NCBI RefSeq assembly: GCF_027853915.1
Contig: NZ_JAQGLA010000015.1
Coordinates: 56,421-120,420, forward strand
Source: Saccharopolyspora oryzae
Lineage (GTDB): Bacteria; Actinomycetota; Actinomycetes; Mycobacteriales; Pseudonocardiaceae
DNA: 64,000 nucleotides
Reading direction: 5' to 3'
How positions within the stretch are numbered: the stretch's first letter is position 1; every line of letters starts with the position of its first letter. The translations under genes were made by a program, and so were the position numbers. The notes under the pieces are model-generated. The model worked only from the letters and a program-made list of their open reading frames with translations, did no database searches and was not told the DNA's origin. Positions 41,870 through 51,427 of this stretch are shown here, piece after piece.

Positions 41870-43357
41870 ATGACTTTCGCGATCCCGCTGCGCGCGGTCG
41901 TCGAGGACGCCGGGCTGGCCTTGGAGGTCGTGGCCGACAGCCTCCGCCCCGGCGCACTGGAGCGCCCGGTCCGCTGGGCGCACGTCAGCGAGCTCCGCGA
42001 TCCGGGCCCGTACCTGCTGGGTGACGAACTGCTGCTCACGGCAGGCGTCGACTTCGCCACCGCACCGGAAGACGTCGAGCGCTACGTGCTGGGCCTGCTG
42101 GGTGCCGGGATCACGGCTCTCGGCTTCGGCGTGACGCCTCCGATGCACGAAGCGGTGCCGGACGCCCTGCGCGAGGCGTGCGTGCGGCACGGCCTGCCGC
42201 TGCTCGTGGTCCCGCCCCGGACGCCGTTCCTGGCGATCAACCGGGCGGTTGCGGTGGCGCTGGCGGAGGCCGCGCAACGCGACCAGCGGCGGGTCGCGGT
42301 GGCGCGCGAAGCGCTGATCAAGGCCGCGGCCGAGGGCCTGCGACCGCTGGTGCGGGAGCTCGCGCAGCAGCTGGATGCGTGGGCAGCGCTGGCCGGGCAG
42401 CACGACGAGCCGGTGGCCGAGCACGGCGCGCCCGCGCAGTGGCCGGCCGAGGTGTCGGAGCTGCTGGCGAAACTGCGCGCAGGACGCGGGATCCGCAGCG
42501 CGACCACCGAGCTCCCGGACGGGACTTCGCTGCTGGCACAACCTGTTTCGCCGCAAGCGACGGCTTCGCACCTGCTCGTCCTCGGCCGCCGGCGGCGCTT
42601 CGACGCCACCGAGCGGGCGATCGTCGCGGTCGGCGCCGGACTGCTGGGGCTAGCCGGTCGCGCGAAGGACGCGCCGCTGAGCGCGGCCACCACTGCGCTT
42701 CTGCTGCACGACGGCCCGCCCGAAGACGTGCTGACCCGGCTCCTCCCCGGCGGCGAGTACCGGGTGGTCGCGGGGACCGCGGTGCGACGGCGTGCGGCGG
42801 ACGACGCCGCTGATCACGACTGGCTGAGCACCCACCTGCGCACCCCGCTGGTCCAGCTCGCCGACGGCGGGTTCACCGCGATCGTCAACGTCCCGCCCGC
42901 CCCGGAGCTCCTTTCCGGAATGCGCGACCAGGGCTGGTTGCCGGTGGTCAGCCGACAGCACCGGGCCGACTCCCTGCCCAGCGCGGTGCGGGAGGTCGAG
43001 AACCTCCTGGACCGGGCCAAATCCCTCGGCCGCCCGGTGGTCGCCGACTCCGACCTCAGACTGTCCACAATGGTCCCGTCCGACGCGGCCAGCGCATTCG
43101 CCACCGAAGTCCTCGCTCCCCTGCGCGCGCTGGACCCGGACCGGCAACCCGGGGGCCTCCGGGACACCCTGCGCGTCTGGCTGGCCCACCACGGCAACTG
43201 GGAGCGCACGGCAACTGCGCTCGGCGTGCACCGCAACAGCGTCCGCCACCGCATCGGCCAGGCCGAACGAGCCCTCGGCGCGGACCTCGCCGACCCGGAA
43301 ACCCGCATGGAGCTCTGGTTCGCCCTCCGCTGGGAACCACCCCGCAGTTTCAATTGA
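41870..43357 (+). CDS. PucR-family transcriptional regulator
   Basis: A 495-residue regulator. An N-terminal PucR ligand domain (about residues 10-125, including VRWAHVSELRDPGPYLLGDELLLTAG) and a C-terminal helix-turn-helix (about 425-480, AHHGNWERTATALGVHRNSVRHRI) frame a central activator region. PucR proteins activate purine, polyamine or amine catabolism. It is divergent from the symporter/ThDP operon with a palindrome between, so it probably controls it. The last four codons and the TGA lie inside a palindromic repeat, so the C-terminus SFN is repeat-encoded. ATG 41870 is preferred over the GTG at 41861. Confidence 0.92.
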   Translation: MTFAIPLRAVVEDAGLALEVVADSLRPGALERPVRWAHVSELRDPGPYLLGDELLLTAGVDFATAPEDVERYVLGLLGAGITALGFGVTPPMHEAVPDALREACVRHGLPLLVVPPRTPFLAINRAVAVALAEAAQRDQRRVAVAREALIKAAAEGLRPLVRELAQQLDAWAALAGQHDEPVAEHGAPAQWPAEVSELLAKLRAGRGIRSATTELPDGTSLLAQPVSPQATASHLLVLGRRRRFDATERAIVAVGAGLLGLAGRAKDAPLSAATTALLLHDGPPEDVLTRLLPGGEYRVVAGTAVRRRAADDAADHDWLSTHLRTPLVQLADGGFTAIVNVPPAPELLSGMRDQGWLPVVSRQHRADSLPSAVREVENLLDRAKSLGRPVVADSDLRLSTMVPSDAASAFATEVLAPLRALDPDRQPGGLRDTLRVWLAHHGNWERTATALGVHRNSVRHRIGQAERALGADLADPETRMELWFALRWEPPRSFN

Positions 43358-43362
43358 AACTG
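43345..43362. repeat. Dispersed palindromic repeat, copy E (short form)
   Basis: CAGTTTCAATTGAAACTG, a perfect 18-bp palindrome. Its left half is coding and supplies the TGA of the PucR gene. Confidence 0.92.
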
Positions 43363-43384
43363 TGATCCGCCGTGCCTGGGATCT

Positions 43385-43404
43385 GCAGTTTCAATTGAAA
43401 CTGC
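43385..43404. repeat. Dispersed palindromic repeat, copy F (short form)
   Basis: A 20-bp perfect palindrome GCAGTTTCAATTGAAACTGC, 22 bp beyond copy E and in the same form. Confidence 0.92.
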
Positions 43405-43418
43405 GGCCCCCCGGGCGT

Positions 43419-43430
43419 GGGGGGGGGGGG
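43419..43430 (+). repeat. Poly-G tract, 12 G
   Basis: A run of 12 consecutive G between palindrome copies F and G. Such runs are prone to slippage and sequencing error. Confidence 0.8.
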
Positions 43431-43460
43431 TGGACAAGTGGCCCGGACTGGGGAGAACTT

Positions 43461-43508
43461 CCGCAATTTCAATGGAAATCGGACCTCTGATTTCCATTGA
43501 ATTTGCGG
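43461..43508. repeat. Dispersed palindromic repeat, copy G
   Basis: 20-bp arms (43461-43480 and 43489-43508) with a single mismatch around 8 bp; CCGCAA ends and the TTCAATGGAA core. The left flank, read on the minus strand, repeats GCGGAAGTTCTCC from the 31709 copy. Confidence 0.9.
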
Positions 43509-43634
43509 ACCGCCGGAACGCGGACGGCGGAACGGGGTGGATCGGTCGACCCACCGGTTCGCGCGCTGGTGTTGGGGGGTTGGGATCGGGGACGATTGGG
43601 GCCGAAGGTGAAGCAGCGCGGGAGGAGGGGTGCC

Positions 43635-43832
43635 ATGTCGAGCCGGAACGTGCGGTTCATCGGCGGGCCGCTGGACGGGCGGATGCAGGATCTCCGGGAT
43701 TCGGAAGCCGTCGCGGGCCGGCTGCTGCGGCACATCCACCTGCACGACGGCCCCAAGATCGAGACCCACTACGAGCTCCACTACTCCCCCGAAGCGGGCT
43801 GGGTCTACCACCTCTGCGGTCGCGAACCATGA
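43635..43832 (+). CDS. Small conserved-looking protein of unknown function
   Basis: A 65-residue protein: VRFIGGPLDGRMQDL near the start, then HLHDGPKIETHYELHY and VYHLCGREP. The opening FIGGPLDG resembles short actinobacterial and phage hypothetical proteins. A strong GGAGGAGGGG ribosome site supports translation. No function can be assigned. Confidence 0.7.
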   Translation: MSSRNVRFIGGPLDGRMQDLRDSEAVAGRLLRHIHLHDGPKIETHYELHYSPEAGWVYHLCGREP

Positions 43833-43860
43833 CCCGGGCAAAGCCCGCACAGCAATGCTG

Positions 43861-44292
43861 TCAGGTTGTGAAGGCCCAGACGTGGATCACCGGGCGGGCC
43901 GGGTTCGAGCGGTCCAGGAGGAGTTCGCGGTGCGCTTCGGTCGGTCGGCCTGGGCCCGGCGGGAGTTCGTCGGTGGCCGAGGCGATGTCGGTGCCGATCG
44001 AGACCTGCGGCAGCGAGGCCTGGATTGCTGCTCGTCCTTGTTCCAGCGGGGCGCTGAACTGCGAATCCGCGAGCAGGCGATCCACCGCGTCGGCGTTGAC
44101 GGCGACCGCTAGCCGGTAGCGGGAGTCGATGCCGTGCTCGGCGTCGAACGCGACCACTTCCGAACCCTGCGGGACGACCAGCCCGGTGAACGCCAGGGCC
44201 TCGTCCACCGACGGTTCGGCCTCCCCAGATCCGCTGCAACCGCTGAGCCCGATCACGCCGAAGACCGCGAGAACCAGCAGGACCAGCCGCAT
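43861..44292 (-). CDS. Small lipoprotein
   Basis: About 143 residues. The signal peptide ends in the lipobox IGLSGC (Cys near residue 19), followed by a periplasmic or extracellular domain with SQFSAPLEQGRAAIQASLPQ and RPVIHVWAFTT. No family recognised. GGAGGGGGA precedes both the ATG at 44292 and a GTG two codons earlier. It is divergent from mutA, with no evidence of a shared function. Confidence 0.75.
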   Translation of the reverse strand: MRLVLLVLAVFGVIGLSGCSGSGEAEPSVDEALAFTGLVVPQGSEVVAFDAEHGIDSRYRLAVAVNADAVDRLLADSQFSAPLEQGRAAIQASLPQVSIGTDIASATDELPPGPGRPTEAHRELLLDRSNPARPVIHVWAFTT

Positions 44293-44530
44293 CTCCACTC
44301 CCCCTCCGAAACCCGGTAACCGCAGCTCACCCGTTCGAACGTACCGGGCCGACGGCAGTCGTCGATCAGCACCGCCGCGCGAACCCGGAAGCGCAATTGT
44401 CGGCGGTCGCCAAAAACGGGGCGCCAGCAGCGCCGAACCCCACAACCGCGCCGCGGCGCCTGCGGCTTGCGATGCGCGTCACAGATCTGATCGGGTTCGA
44501 AATCCGGACACCGGCCTACCATCTGTTCCC

Positions 44531-46381
44531 ATGGTGGCGCACTCGAAGTCGAGCAGCGTCGGGCCGGAGTTGGCCTTGGCTGCCGAATTCCCGGAACCGA
44601 CCCGCGAGCAGTGGCAGGCCCAGGTGCAGAAGGTCCTGCAGCGCTCGGGCCTGGTCGACGAGAACACGACCGGGCCGGTCGAGGACGTGCTGGCCACCAC
44701 CACCTACGACGGCATCACCGTGCACCCGCTCTACACCGGCTCCCCGGGTGAGCAGGGCGTGCCGGGGCTGACGCCGTTCGTCCGGGGCAGCCGCGCGCAG
44801 GGCAGCGTCGCCGAGGGCTGGGACGTGCGGCAGCGCCACGAGCACCCGGACGCAGCCGAGACCAACCGCGAGGTCTTGGCGGACCTCTACAACGGCGTGT
44901 CCTCGCTCTGGCTGCGGCTGGGCCGCGGCGGCCTGGCCGTCGACGACCTCGCGGACGCACTGGAAGGCGTCCACCTGGACATGATCGGCGTGACGCTGGA
45001 CGCCGGCGCGGACTTCGCCGCCGCCGCTGACGCCTTCCTCGCGCTGGCCGACGAGCAGGGCGTGCGCGGCAGCGCGCTGCGCGGCAACCTCGGCGCCGAC
45101 CCGCTGGGCTGGCAGGCCAGGACCGGTGAGCCCGGGGACCGGGAGGCCGCGGTCGCGCTCGCCGAGCGCTGCACGGCGTTCCCGGAGCTCAAGGCGCTGG
45201 TCGTGGACGGTCTGCCGTACCACGAAGCGGGCGGCTCGGACGCGCAGGAGCTCGGCTGCTCGCTGGCCGCCGCGACCACCTACCTGCGGTGGCTGACCGA
45301 AGCCGGGCTGGACGTCGACGCGGCCGCCGGGCTGCTGGAGTTCCGCTACGCCGCCACCGCCGACCAGTTCCTCACCATCGCCAAGCTGCGCGCCGCGCGG
45401 CGCCTGTGGGAGCAGGTGACCCGCTCCAGCGGCGCGTCCGAGCACGCGCGGGGCCAGGCGCAGCACGCGGTGACCTCCGAAGCGATGCTCACCCGCCGCG
45501 ACCCGTGGGTGAACATGCTGCGCACCACGATCGCGTCCTTCGCCGCCGGGATCGGCGGGGCGCAGGCGGTGACCACGCTGCCGTTCGACGCCGCGATCGG
45601 CCTGCCGGACGACTTCTCCCGGCGCATCGCCCGCAACACCCAGTCGCTGCTGCTGGAGGAATCGCACCTCGCGCAGGTCATCGACCCGGCGGGCGGCTCC
45701 TACTACGTCGAGTCGCTGACCGATGAGCTGGCGAAGTCGGCCTGGGCCTGGTTCCAGCGGATCGAGGCCGCCGGCGGGTTGCCGGCCGCGCTGGAGTCCG
45801 GCCTGATCGGCGACGAGCTGGCCGCCACCTGGGAGCAGCGCCGCACCGCGATCGCCCACCGCGAGGACGCGATCACCGGTGTCAGCGAGTTCCCGAACCT
45901 CGACGAGCCGTCGCTGGAGCGCGAACCCGCTCCCGAACAGCCCGCGGGCGGCCTCCCCGTCCACCGCTACGCCGAGGACTTCGAGCGCCTGCGCGACGCC
46001 GCAGACGCGCAGCCCACGCGACCGGCGGTGTTCCTCGCGACGCTCGGCCCGCTGGCTGCCTACAACGCGCGCGCCTCGTTCGCGCGGAACCTCTTCGCCG
46101 CAGGCGGCATCGACTGCACCGAAGCGGGCCCCACCGAGTCCACTGAGGACATCGTCGAGGCCTACGACGGCGCCGCGGTGGTGTGCTTGTGCTCCAACGA
46201 CAAGGTTTACGCCGAACGCGCGGCGGAAACAGCTGAAGCGCTGAAGCGGGCCGGGGCCCAGCACGTGCTGCTGGCCGGCAAGCCGAGCGACCTGGCCGGG
46301 GTGGACGGGTTCGTCTTCGCCGGGTGCGATGCGCTGGCCGTCCTCACCGACGTCCACGACCAGTTGGGAGTCCGACGATGA
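44531..46381 (+). CDS. mutA: Methylmalonyl-CoA mutase small (beta) subunit
   Basis: A 616-residue non-catalytic subunit. The TIM-barrel part has [11 protein letters not shown], the [38 protein letters not shown] region and [14 protein letters not shown]. The C-terminal flavodoxin-like domain lacks the cobalamin-binding D-x-H-x-x-G, as expected. With MutB it converts succinyl-CoA and methylmalonyl-CoA, serving propionate breakdown and supplying extender units for polyketides. It overlaps mutB by ATGA. Confidence 0.96.
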   Translation: MVAHSKSSSVGPELALAAEFPEPTREQWQAQVQKVLQRSGLVDENTTGPVEDVLATTTYDGITVHPLYTGSPGEQGVPGLTPFVRGSRAQGSVAEGWDVRQRHEHPDAAETNREVLADLYNGVSSLWLRLGRGGLAVDDLADALEGVHLDMIGVTLDAGADFAAAADAFLALADEQGVRGSALRGNLGADPLGWQARTGEPGDREAAVALAERCTAFPELKALVVDGLPYHEAGGSDAQELGCSLAAATTYLRWLTEAGLDVDAAAGLLEFRYAATADQFLTIAKLRAARRLWEQVTRSSGASEHARGQAQHAVTSEAMLTRRDPWVNMLRTTIASFAAGIGGAQAVTTLPFDAAIGLPDDFSRRIARNTQSLLLEESHLAQVIDPAGGSYYVESLTDELAKSAWAWFQRIEAAGGLPAALESGLIGDELAATWEQRRTAIAHREDAITGVSEFPNLDEPSLEREPAPEQPAGGLPVHRYAEDFERLRDAADAQPTRPAVFLATLGPLAAYNARASFARNLFAAGGIDCTEAGPTESTEDIVEAYDGAAVVCLCSNDKVYAERAAETAEALKRAGAQHVLLAGKPSDLAGVDGFVFAGCDALAVLTDVHDQLGVRR

Positions 46382-48582
46382 CGCAGATCCCGAACTTCGC
46401 CGACATCCCGCTGGACGCGCCGCAGCCCGCAGACCCCCAGCGCTGGCAGGAAGAACTGCTCGCCGCCACCGGCAAGGAGTCCGACGCGCTGGTGTGGGAG
46501 GCGCCCGAGGGCATCGGCGTCAAACCGCTCTACACCTCGTCCGACACCGAGGGCCTGGACTTCCTGAACACCTACCCCGGTCTGGCGCCGTTCCTGCGCG
46601 GCCCCTACCCGACGATGTACGTCAACCAGCCGTGGACCGTCCGGCAGTACGCCGGGTTCTCCACCGCCGAGGAGTCCAACGCCTTCTACCGCCGCAACCT
46701 CGCCGCCGGGCAGAAGGGCCTGTCGGTGGCCTTCGACCTGGCCACCCACCGCGGCTACGACTCCGACCACCCGCGCGTGGCCGGTGACGTCGGCATGGCC
46801 GGGGTGGCCATCGACTCGATCTACGACATGCGGCAGCTCTTCGACGGCATCCCGCTGGACCGGATGAGCGTGTCGATGACCATGAACGGCGCGGTGCTGC
46901 CGGTGATGGCGCTCTACATCGTCGCCGCCGAGGAGCAGGGCGTCGCGCCGGAGAAGCTGGCCGGGACCATCCAGAACGACATCCTCAAGGAGTTCATGGT
47001 CCGCAACACCTACATCTACCCGCCGCAGCCGTCGATGCGGATCATCTCCGACATCTTCGCCTACACCTCGCAGCGGATGCCGAAGTTCAACTCCATCTCG
47101 ATCTCCGGCTACCACATCCAGGAGGCCGGGGCGACCGCCGACCTGGAGCTGGCCTACACCCTCGCCGACGGTGTCGAGTACCTGCGCGCCGGGCGGCAGG
47201 CCGGGCTGGACACCGACGCGTTCGCGCCCCGGCTGTCGTTCTTCTGGGGCATCGGGATGAACTTCGCGATGGAGGTCGCCAAACTGCGCGCGGCGCGGCT
47301 GCTGTGGGCGAAGCTGGTCAAGCAGTTCGACCCGCAGAACCCGAAATCGCTGTCGCTACGCACCCATTCGCAGACCTCCGGCTGGTCGCTGACCGCCCAG
47401 GACGTCTACAACAACGTGGTGCGCACCTGCGTCGAGGCGATGGCCGCCACCCAGGGCCACACCCAGTCGCTGCACACCAACGCGCTCGACGAGGCGCTGG
47501 CGCTGCCCACCGACTTCTCCGCGCGCATCGCCCGCAACACGCAGCTGGTGCTGCAGCAGGAGTCCGGCACCACGCGGGTGATCGACCCGTGGGGCGGCAG
47601 CTACTACCTGGAACGGCTCACCCAGGACCTCGCCGAACGCGCGTGGGCGCACATCACCGAGGTCGAGGACGCCGGCGGCATGGCCCAGGCCATCGACGCG
47701 GGCATCCCGAAGCTGCGCATCGAGGAGGCCGCCGCCCGCACCCAGGCCCGCATCGACTCCGGCCGCCAGCCGCTGATCGGCGTCAACAAGTACCGCTACG
47801 ACGGCGACGAGCAGATCGACGTGCTCAAGGTCGACAACGCCGGAGTCCGCGCCCAGCAGCTGGAGAAGTTGCGGCGGCTGCGGGAAGAACGCGACAGCCA
47901 GGAGTGCGAGGACGCGCTGCGGCGGTTGACCGCGGCGGCCGAGGCGTCGATGTCCGACGACCGCCCGAACGACCTCGCGCACAACCTGCTCTCGCTGGCC
48001 GTGGACGCGGCCCGGGCGAAGGCCACCGTCGGCGAGATCTCCGACGCGCTGGAGAAGGTGTTCGGCCGCCACTCCGGCCAGATCCGTACGATCACCGGCG
48101 TGTACCGGGACGAATCGGGGCCGTCGGAGCAGCTGGAGACCGCGCGCCAGCAGGTCGAGGACTTCGCCGAGGCCGAAGGCCGCCGCCCGCGCATCCTGGT
48201 CGCCAAGATGGGCCAGGACGGCCACGACCGCGGCCAGAAGGTGATCGCCACCGCCTTCGCCGACCTCGGCTTCGACGTGGACGTGGGCCCGCTGTTCCAG
48301 ACCCCGGCCGAGGTGGCCCGCCAGGCCGCCGAATCCGACGTGCACGTCGTCGGCGTCTCCAGCCTCGCCGCCGGGCACCTCACGCTGGTGCCCGCGCTGC
48401 GCGACGAGCTGGCCGCGATCGACCGGGAGGACATCATGATCGTCGTCGGCGGGGTCATCCCGCCCGCCGACTTCGACGCGCTGCGGCAGGCCGGCGCCTC
48501 GGCGATCTTCCCGCCGGGCACCGTCATCGCCGAGGCCGCGCTGGGCCTGCTCGACGAACTCCGCACCCGGCTCGGCCACTGA
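46378..48582 (+). CDS. mutB: Methylmalonyl-CoA mutase large (alpha) subunit
   Basis: A 734-residue catalytic subunit. The substrate barrel includes [28 protein letters not shown] and [18 protein letters not shown]. The C-terminal B12 domain keeps GQDGHDRGQ with the cobalt-ligating His near residue 616 and [14 protein letters not shown]. The length matches characterised enzymes. It is translationally coupled to mutA and followed 2 bp later by meaB. Confidence 0.97.
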   Translation: MTQIPNFADIPLDAPQPADPQRWQEELLAATGKESDALVWEAPEGIGVKPLYTSSDTEGLDFLNTYPGLAPFLRGPYPTMYVNQPWTVRQYAGFSTAEESNAFYRRNLAAGQKGLSVAFDLATHRGYDSDHPRVAGDVGMAGVAIDSIYDMRQLFDGIPLDRMSVSMTMNGAVLPVMALYIVAAEEQGVAPEKLAGTIQNDILKEFMVRNTYIYPPQPSMRIISDIFAYTSQRMPKFNSISISGYHIQEAGATADLELAYTLADGVEYLRAGRQAGLDTDAFAPRLSFFWGIGMNFAMEVAKLRAARLLWAKLVKQFDPQNPKSLSLRTHSQTSGWSLTAQDVYNNVVRTCVEAMAATQGHTQSLHTNALDEALALPTDFSARIARNTQLVLQQESGTTRVIDPWGGSYYLERLTQDLAERAWAHITEVEDAGGMAQAIDAGIPKLRIEEAAARTQARIDSGRQPLIGVNKYRYDGDEQIDVLKVDNAGVRAQQLEKLRRLREERDSQECEDALRRLTAAAEASMSDDRPNDLAHNLLSLAVDAARAKATVGEISDALEKVFGRHSGQIRTITGVYRDESGPSEQLETARQQVEDFAEAEGRRPRILVAKMGQDGHDRGQKVIATAFADLGFDVDVGPLFQTPAEVARQAAESDVHVVGVSSLAAGHLTLVPALRDELAAIDREDIMIVVGGVIPPADFDALRQAGASAIFPPGTVIAEAALGLLDELRTRLGH

Positions 48583-48584
48583 TC

Positions 48585-49574
48585 ATGCCGCGCAAGATCG
48601 ACGTCCAAGACTACGCCAAGGGCGTGCTCGCCGGCTCCCGCACCAAGCTGGCGCAGGCGATCACGCTGGTGGAGTCCACCCGCGCCGACCACCGCGCGCT
48701 GGCCCAGGAACTGCTGGTCGAGCTGCTGCCGCACAGCGGCGGCGCGCACCGGGTCGGCATCACCGGCGTGCCCGGCGTGGGCAAGTCGACGTTCATCGAA
48801 TCGCTCGGCTCGATGCTGACCGGCAACGGGCACCGGGTGGCGGTGCTGGCCGTCGACCCGTCGTCCACCCGCAGCGGCGGCAGCATCCTCGGCGACAAGA
48901 CCCGGATGGGCAAGCTCGCCAGCGACCCGGCCGCGTTCGTGCGGCCGTCGCCGTCGGCGGGCACGCTCGGCGGGGTCGCGCGCGCGACGCGGGAGACCAT
49001 CGTGCTGATGGAGGCCGCCGGTTTCGACGTGGTGCTGGTGGAAACCGTCGGTGTCGGCCAGTCCGAGGTGACGGTGGCGGGCATGGTGGACTGCTTCCTG
49101 CTGCTGTCCCTGGCGCGCACCGGCGATCAGCTGCAGGGCATCAAGAAGGGCGTCCTGGAGCTGGCCGACATCATCGCGGTCAACAAGGCCGACGGCGATC
49201 ACGCGGCCGAAGCCCGCAAGGCCGCCCGCGAACTCCGCGGCGCCCTGCGCCTGCTCACCCCGATCAGCGCCAGCTGGACGCCGCCGGTGCTGACCTGCAG
49301 CGGTCTGCAGGGCCTCGGCCTGGACTCGCTGTGGGAACAGGTCGAGCAGCACCGGGAAGCGCTGACCGAGACCGGCGAGTTCGCGGACAAGCGCAGCCGC
49401 CAGCAGGTCGAGTGGACCTGGGCGCTGGTGCGCGACCAGCTCATGTCGGAGCTGACGCACCACCCGGGTGTCCGCGAGATCCTCGGCGAGGTGGAATCCC
49501 AGGTGCGGGCGGGAGAACTGACCGCAGGCCTGGCCGCCGAGCGGCTGCTCGACGCGTTCCGGAGCAGTTCCTAG
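48585..49574 (+). CDS. meaB: Methylmalonyl-CoA mutase-associated GTPase
   Basis: A 329-residue G3E-family GTPase chaperone that protects and reloads the mutase with adenosylcobalamin. P-loop GVPGVGKST (about residues 62-70), AVDPSSTRSGGSILGDKTRM, ETVGVGQSE and NKAD are intact. The last gene of mutA-mutB-meaB. In Saccharopolyspora erythraea this operon continues with a TetR gene, mutR, which is absent here; instead the stop codon overlaps the end of a convergent pentapeptide protein gene. Confidence 0.96.
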   Translation: MPRKIDVQDYAKGVLAGSRTKLAQAITLVESTRADHRALAQELLVELLPHSGGAHRVGITGVPGVGKSTFIESLGSMLTGNGHRVAVLAVDPSSTRSGGSILGDKTRMGKLASDPAAFVRPSPSAGTLGGVARATRETIVLMEAAGFDVVLVETVGVGQSEVTVAGMVDCFLLLSLARTGDQLQGIKKGVLELADIIAVNKADGDHAAEARKAARELRGALRLLTPISASWTPPVLTCSGLQGLGLDSLWEQVEQHREALTETGEFADKRSRQQVEWTWALVRDQLMSELTHHPGVREILGEVESQVRAGELTAGLAAERLLDAFRSSS

Positions 49575-50935
49575 TCGGCGACTTCCCGGGTGTCCGGTAC
49601 GAATCGCCACCAACGGCGCTGCTGCTCATCCGGCACTTCTCCGTCGACGAGCCGCCACCTGGGAAATCTCCGCAGCCAATCCTGATCGGTCGCACGGTCA
49701 GGTGCGAGGGTCCAGGCCTCGGAGAGGTCCAGCTCCTCCAGCTGGGCTTGGTCGAACCACGGCACGTCCCAGAACTCCGCCTCGCAGAACGAAGTCGTGC
49801 CCTGGAACCGCGCCAGACCGAACGAGGCGGTGTCCTGGAAGTGCGCTCCCGCGAAGGACGCCCCGCAGCGGAACTCCGCATCACCGAACGATGCCGCGTC
49901 GCCGAACTCCACCTCCCGGAACGAAATCACGTCTCGGAAGTCAACCTGCCGGAACGAACACGTACCGCTGAACTTCCCCTCGGAGAAGGAGGCCGGATCG
50001 TGGAAAACGCTCTCGTCGAAGGAAACCGCGCCGTCGAACTCCGCCGTGCGGCATGAAACCTCACCGAGGAACTCCACCTCGCCGAACCCGGCCCTCTCAT
50101 GGAACCGAGCTCCGTCGAACGAAGCCGCACCGCGAAACCTGGCTTTGCGGAACGAAGCCGCACCCCCGAACTCCACTTGCCGGAAGGAAGCGTCGCGGCT
50201 GAACACCGCCCCGTCGAACAAAGCGCTGCGGATGCGGCAGGCCTCCATGCCCCACGTGACGAGCATGGCTCCGGTCAGGTCCAGATCCATATCGGCCCAG
50301 AACTTCGAATCCGCTCCGGGACGGAGGTGAGCGGTGAGCAGGCGTTGTGCGGTGAGCCGCACCTGGAGTTCCTGACGTTGTTCGTCCCGTTCCTCCGCGC
50401 GGGTCGTGTCGGGATTGGCGAACGGCATGCGCAGGTAGGCGCACAGGAGGTCCACGACCGTCTGCCGGTGGCCGGGATTGTCCTGGGCGAGCCGTTCGAG
50501 GGCGTGGAGCGCCGCCAGGCGCACCGGGGCCTTGTCCGATCCCAGTTGCTCCGCGGCGGAGGAGTAGAGCTCGGTGATCCGCCTTTCCACGGCATCGTGG
50601 CGGGCGTCGTCAGCGGCGCGTTCCTTCTGCGCGAGATCCCGCTCGTTCTGGGCCAGCTGCAGTTCGGTGGCGCGTTGCCGCCGTGCCGCGAGCAGCAGCG
50701 CTGCCGCGCCGCCGGTGCCGACCACGATGCCGCCGGCCAGCTTGATGATCTCCAGGCGGACCTTGTCCTGCGGGCTTCCGGCTCCGAACAGGGCGAGCAG
50801 CGTCCACATCGAGACCGCCGCCACCACCAGCAGCACCAGCGCCCCGATCCAGATCGACCGGGCGGGCATCACGGAAACGCGCCCGACTTCCCGCCCCGGC
50901 CACTTCCACCACGAACCGATCATGCCGATGAGCAT
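49571..50935 (-). CDS. Membrane-anchored pentapeptide-repeat protein
   Basis: 454 residues. Two N-terminal transmembrane helices (about residues 25-50 and 62-85) are followed by a charged coiled stretch (QLAQNERDLAQKERAADDARHDAVERR) and a helical repeat SAAEQLGSDKAPVRLAALHALERLAQD. From about 240 to 400 there is a right-handed quadrilateral beta-helix of pentapeptides. These are mostly the xxF-type (ASFRKARFRGAASFDGARF) rather than the common A(D/N)Lxx. Role unknown. It overlaps meaB by 4 bp tail to tail. Confidence 0.87.
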   Translation of the reverse strand: MLIGMIGSWWKWPGREVGRVSVMPARSIWIGALVLLVVAAVSMWTLLALFGAGSPQDKVRLEIIKLAGGIVVGTGGAAALLLAARRQRATELQLAQNERDLAQKERAADDARHDAVERRITELYSSAAEQLGSDKAPVRLAALHALERLAQDNPGHRQTVVDLLCAYLRMPFANPDTTRAEERDEQRQELQVRLTAQRLLTAHLRPGADSKFWADMDLDLTGAMLVTWGMEACRIRSALFDGAVFSRDASFRQVEFGGAASFRKARFRGAASFDGARFHERAGFGEVEFLGEVSCRTAEFDGAVSFDESVFHDPASFSEGKFSGTCSFRQVDFRDVISFREVEFGDAASFGDAEFRCGASFAGAHFQDTASFGLARFQGTTSFCEAEFWDVPWFDQAQLEELDLSEAWTLAPDRATDQDWLRRFPRWRLVDGEVPDEQQRRWWRFVPDTREVAD

Positions 50936-50982
50936 GCCACCGACCGCGCGAGCACGGCGCCGGATCGGGTTCGGCCGATACC

Positions 50983-51357
50983 GTGGACGACATGGACTTC
51001 AGCGCAACCAGCACGCGGCTGCCCGACGACGTCGCGCTGATCTCCGTCAGCGGCGAGATCGACGTCTACACCGCGCCCGCGCTGCGGGAACGGTTGATCG
51101 ACGCGGCGAACGACGGTGCCACCCGGTTGATCGTGGACCTCACCCGGGTCGACTTCATGGACAGCACCGCGCTCGGCGTGCTGGTCGGCGGCCTGAAGCG
51201 GATGCGCACCAACGACGGCGATCTGGTTCTGGTGTGCACCGCTGAGCGGCTGCTCAGGCTCTTCCGGATCACCCGCCTGAACGAAGTGCTCCCCATCGTG
51301 CCCGATCTCCCCTCGGCGCGCTCTTGGCGCGCGCCCGACGCGTTCCGGAAATCCTGA
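50983..51357 (+). CDS. STAS-domain anti-sigma factor antagonist
   Basis: A 124-residue SpoIIAA-like protein: ALISVSGEIDVYTAPALRERLIDA, then VDFMDSTALGVLVGGLKR with the phosphorylatable serine of DSTALG, then LFRITRLNEVLPI. It would bind an RsbW-type kinase/anti-sigma factor to free a sigma factor, but no kinase is adjacent. Start GTG 50983 or ATG 50992; neither has a good ribosome site, so a leaderless message is possible. Confidence 0.9.
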   Translation: MDDMDFSATSTRLPDDVALISVSGEIDVYTAPALRERLIDAANDGATRLIVDLTRVDFMDSTALGVLVGGLKRMRTNDGDLVLVCTAERLLRLFRITRLNEVLPIVPDLPSARSWRAPDAFRKS

Positions 51358-51427
51358 GATCCGAAGCAACCCCGGTGCCCCGGCGCACGTCCCACGGTGG
51401 ACTGCTCGAACGTCCGGAAGGGTGAAA

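Noticed and set aside
41720..42571. Long upstream extension of the symporter frame
   Set aside because: It runs antisense through the PucR gene; a GTG with GAGGAGG at 41719 starts the first helix.
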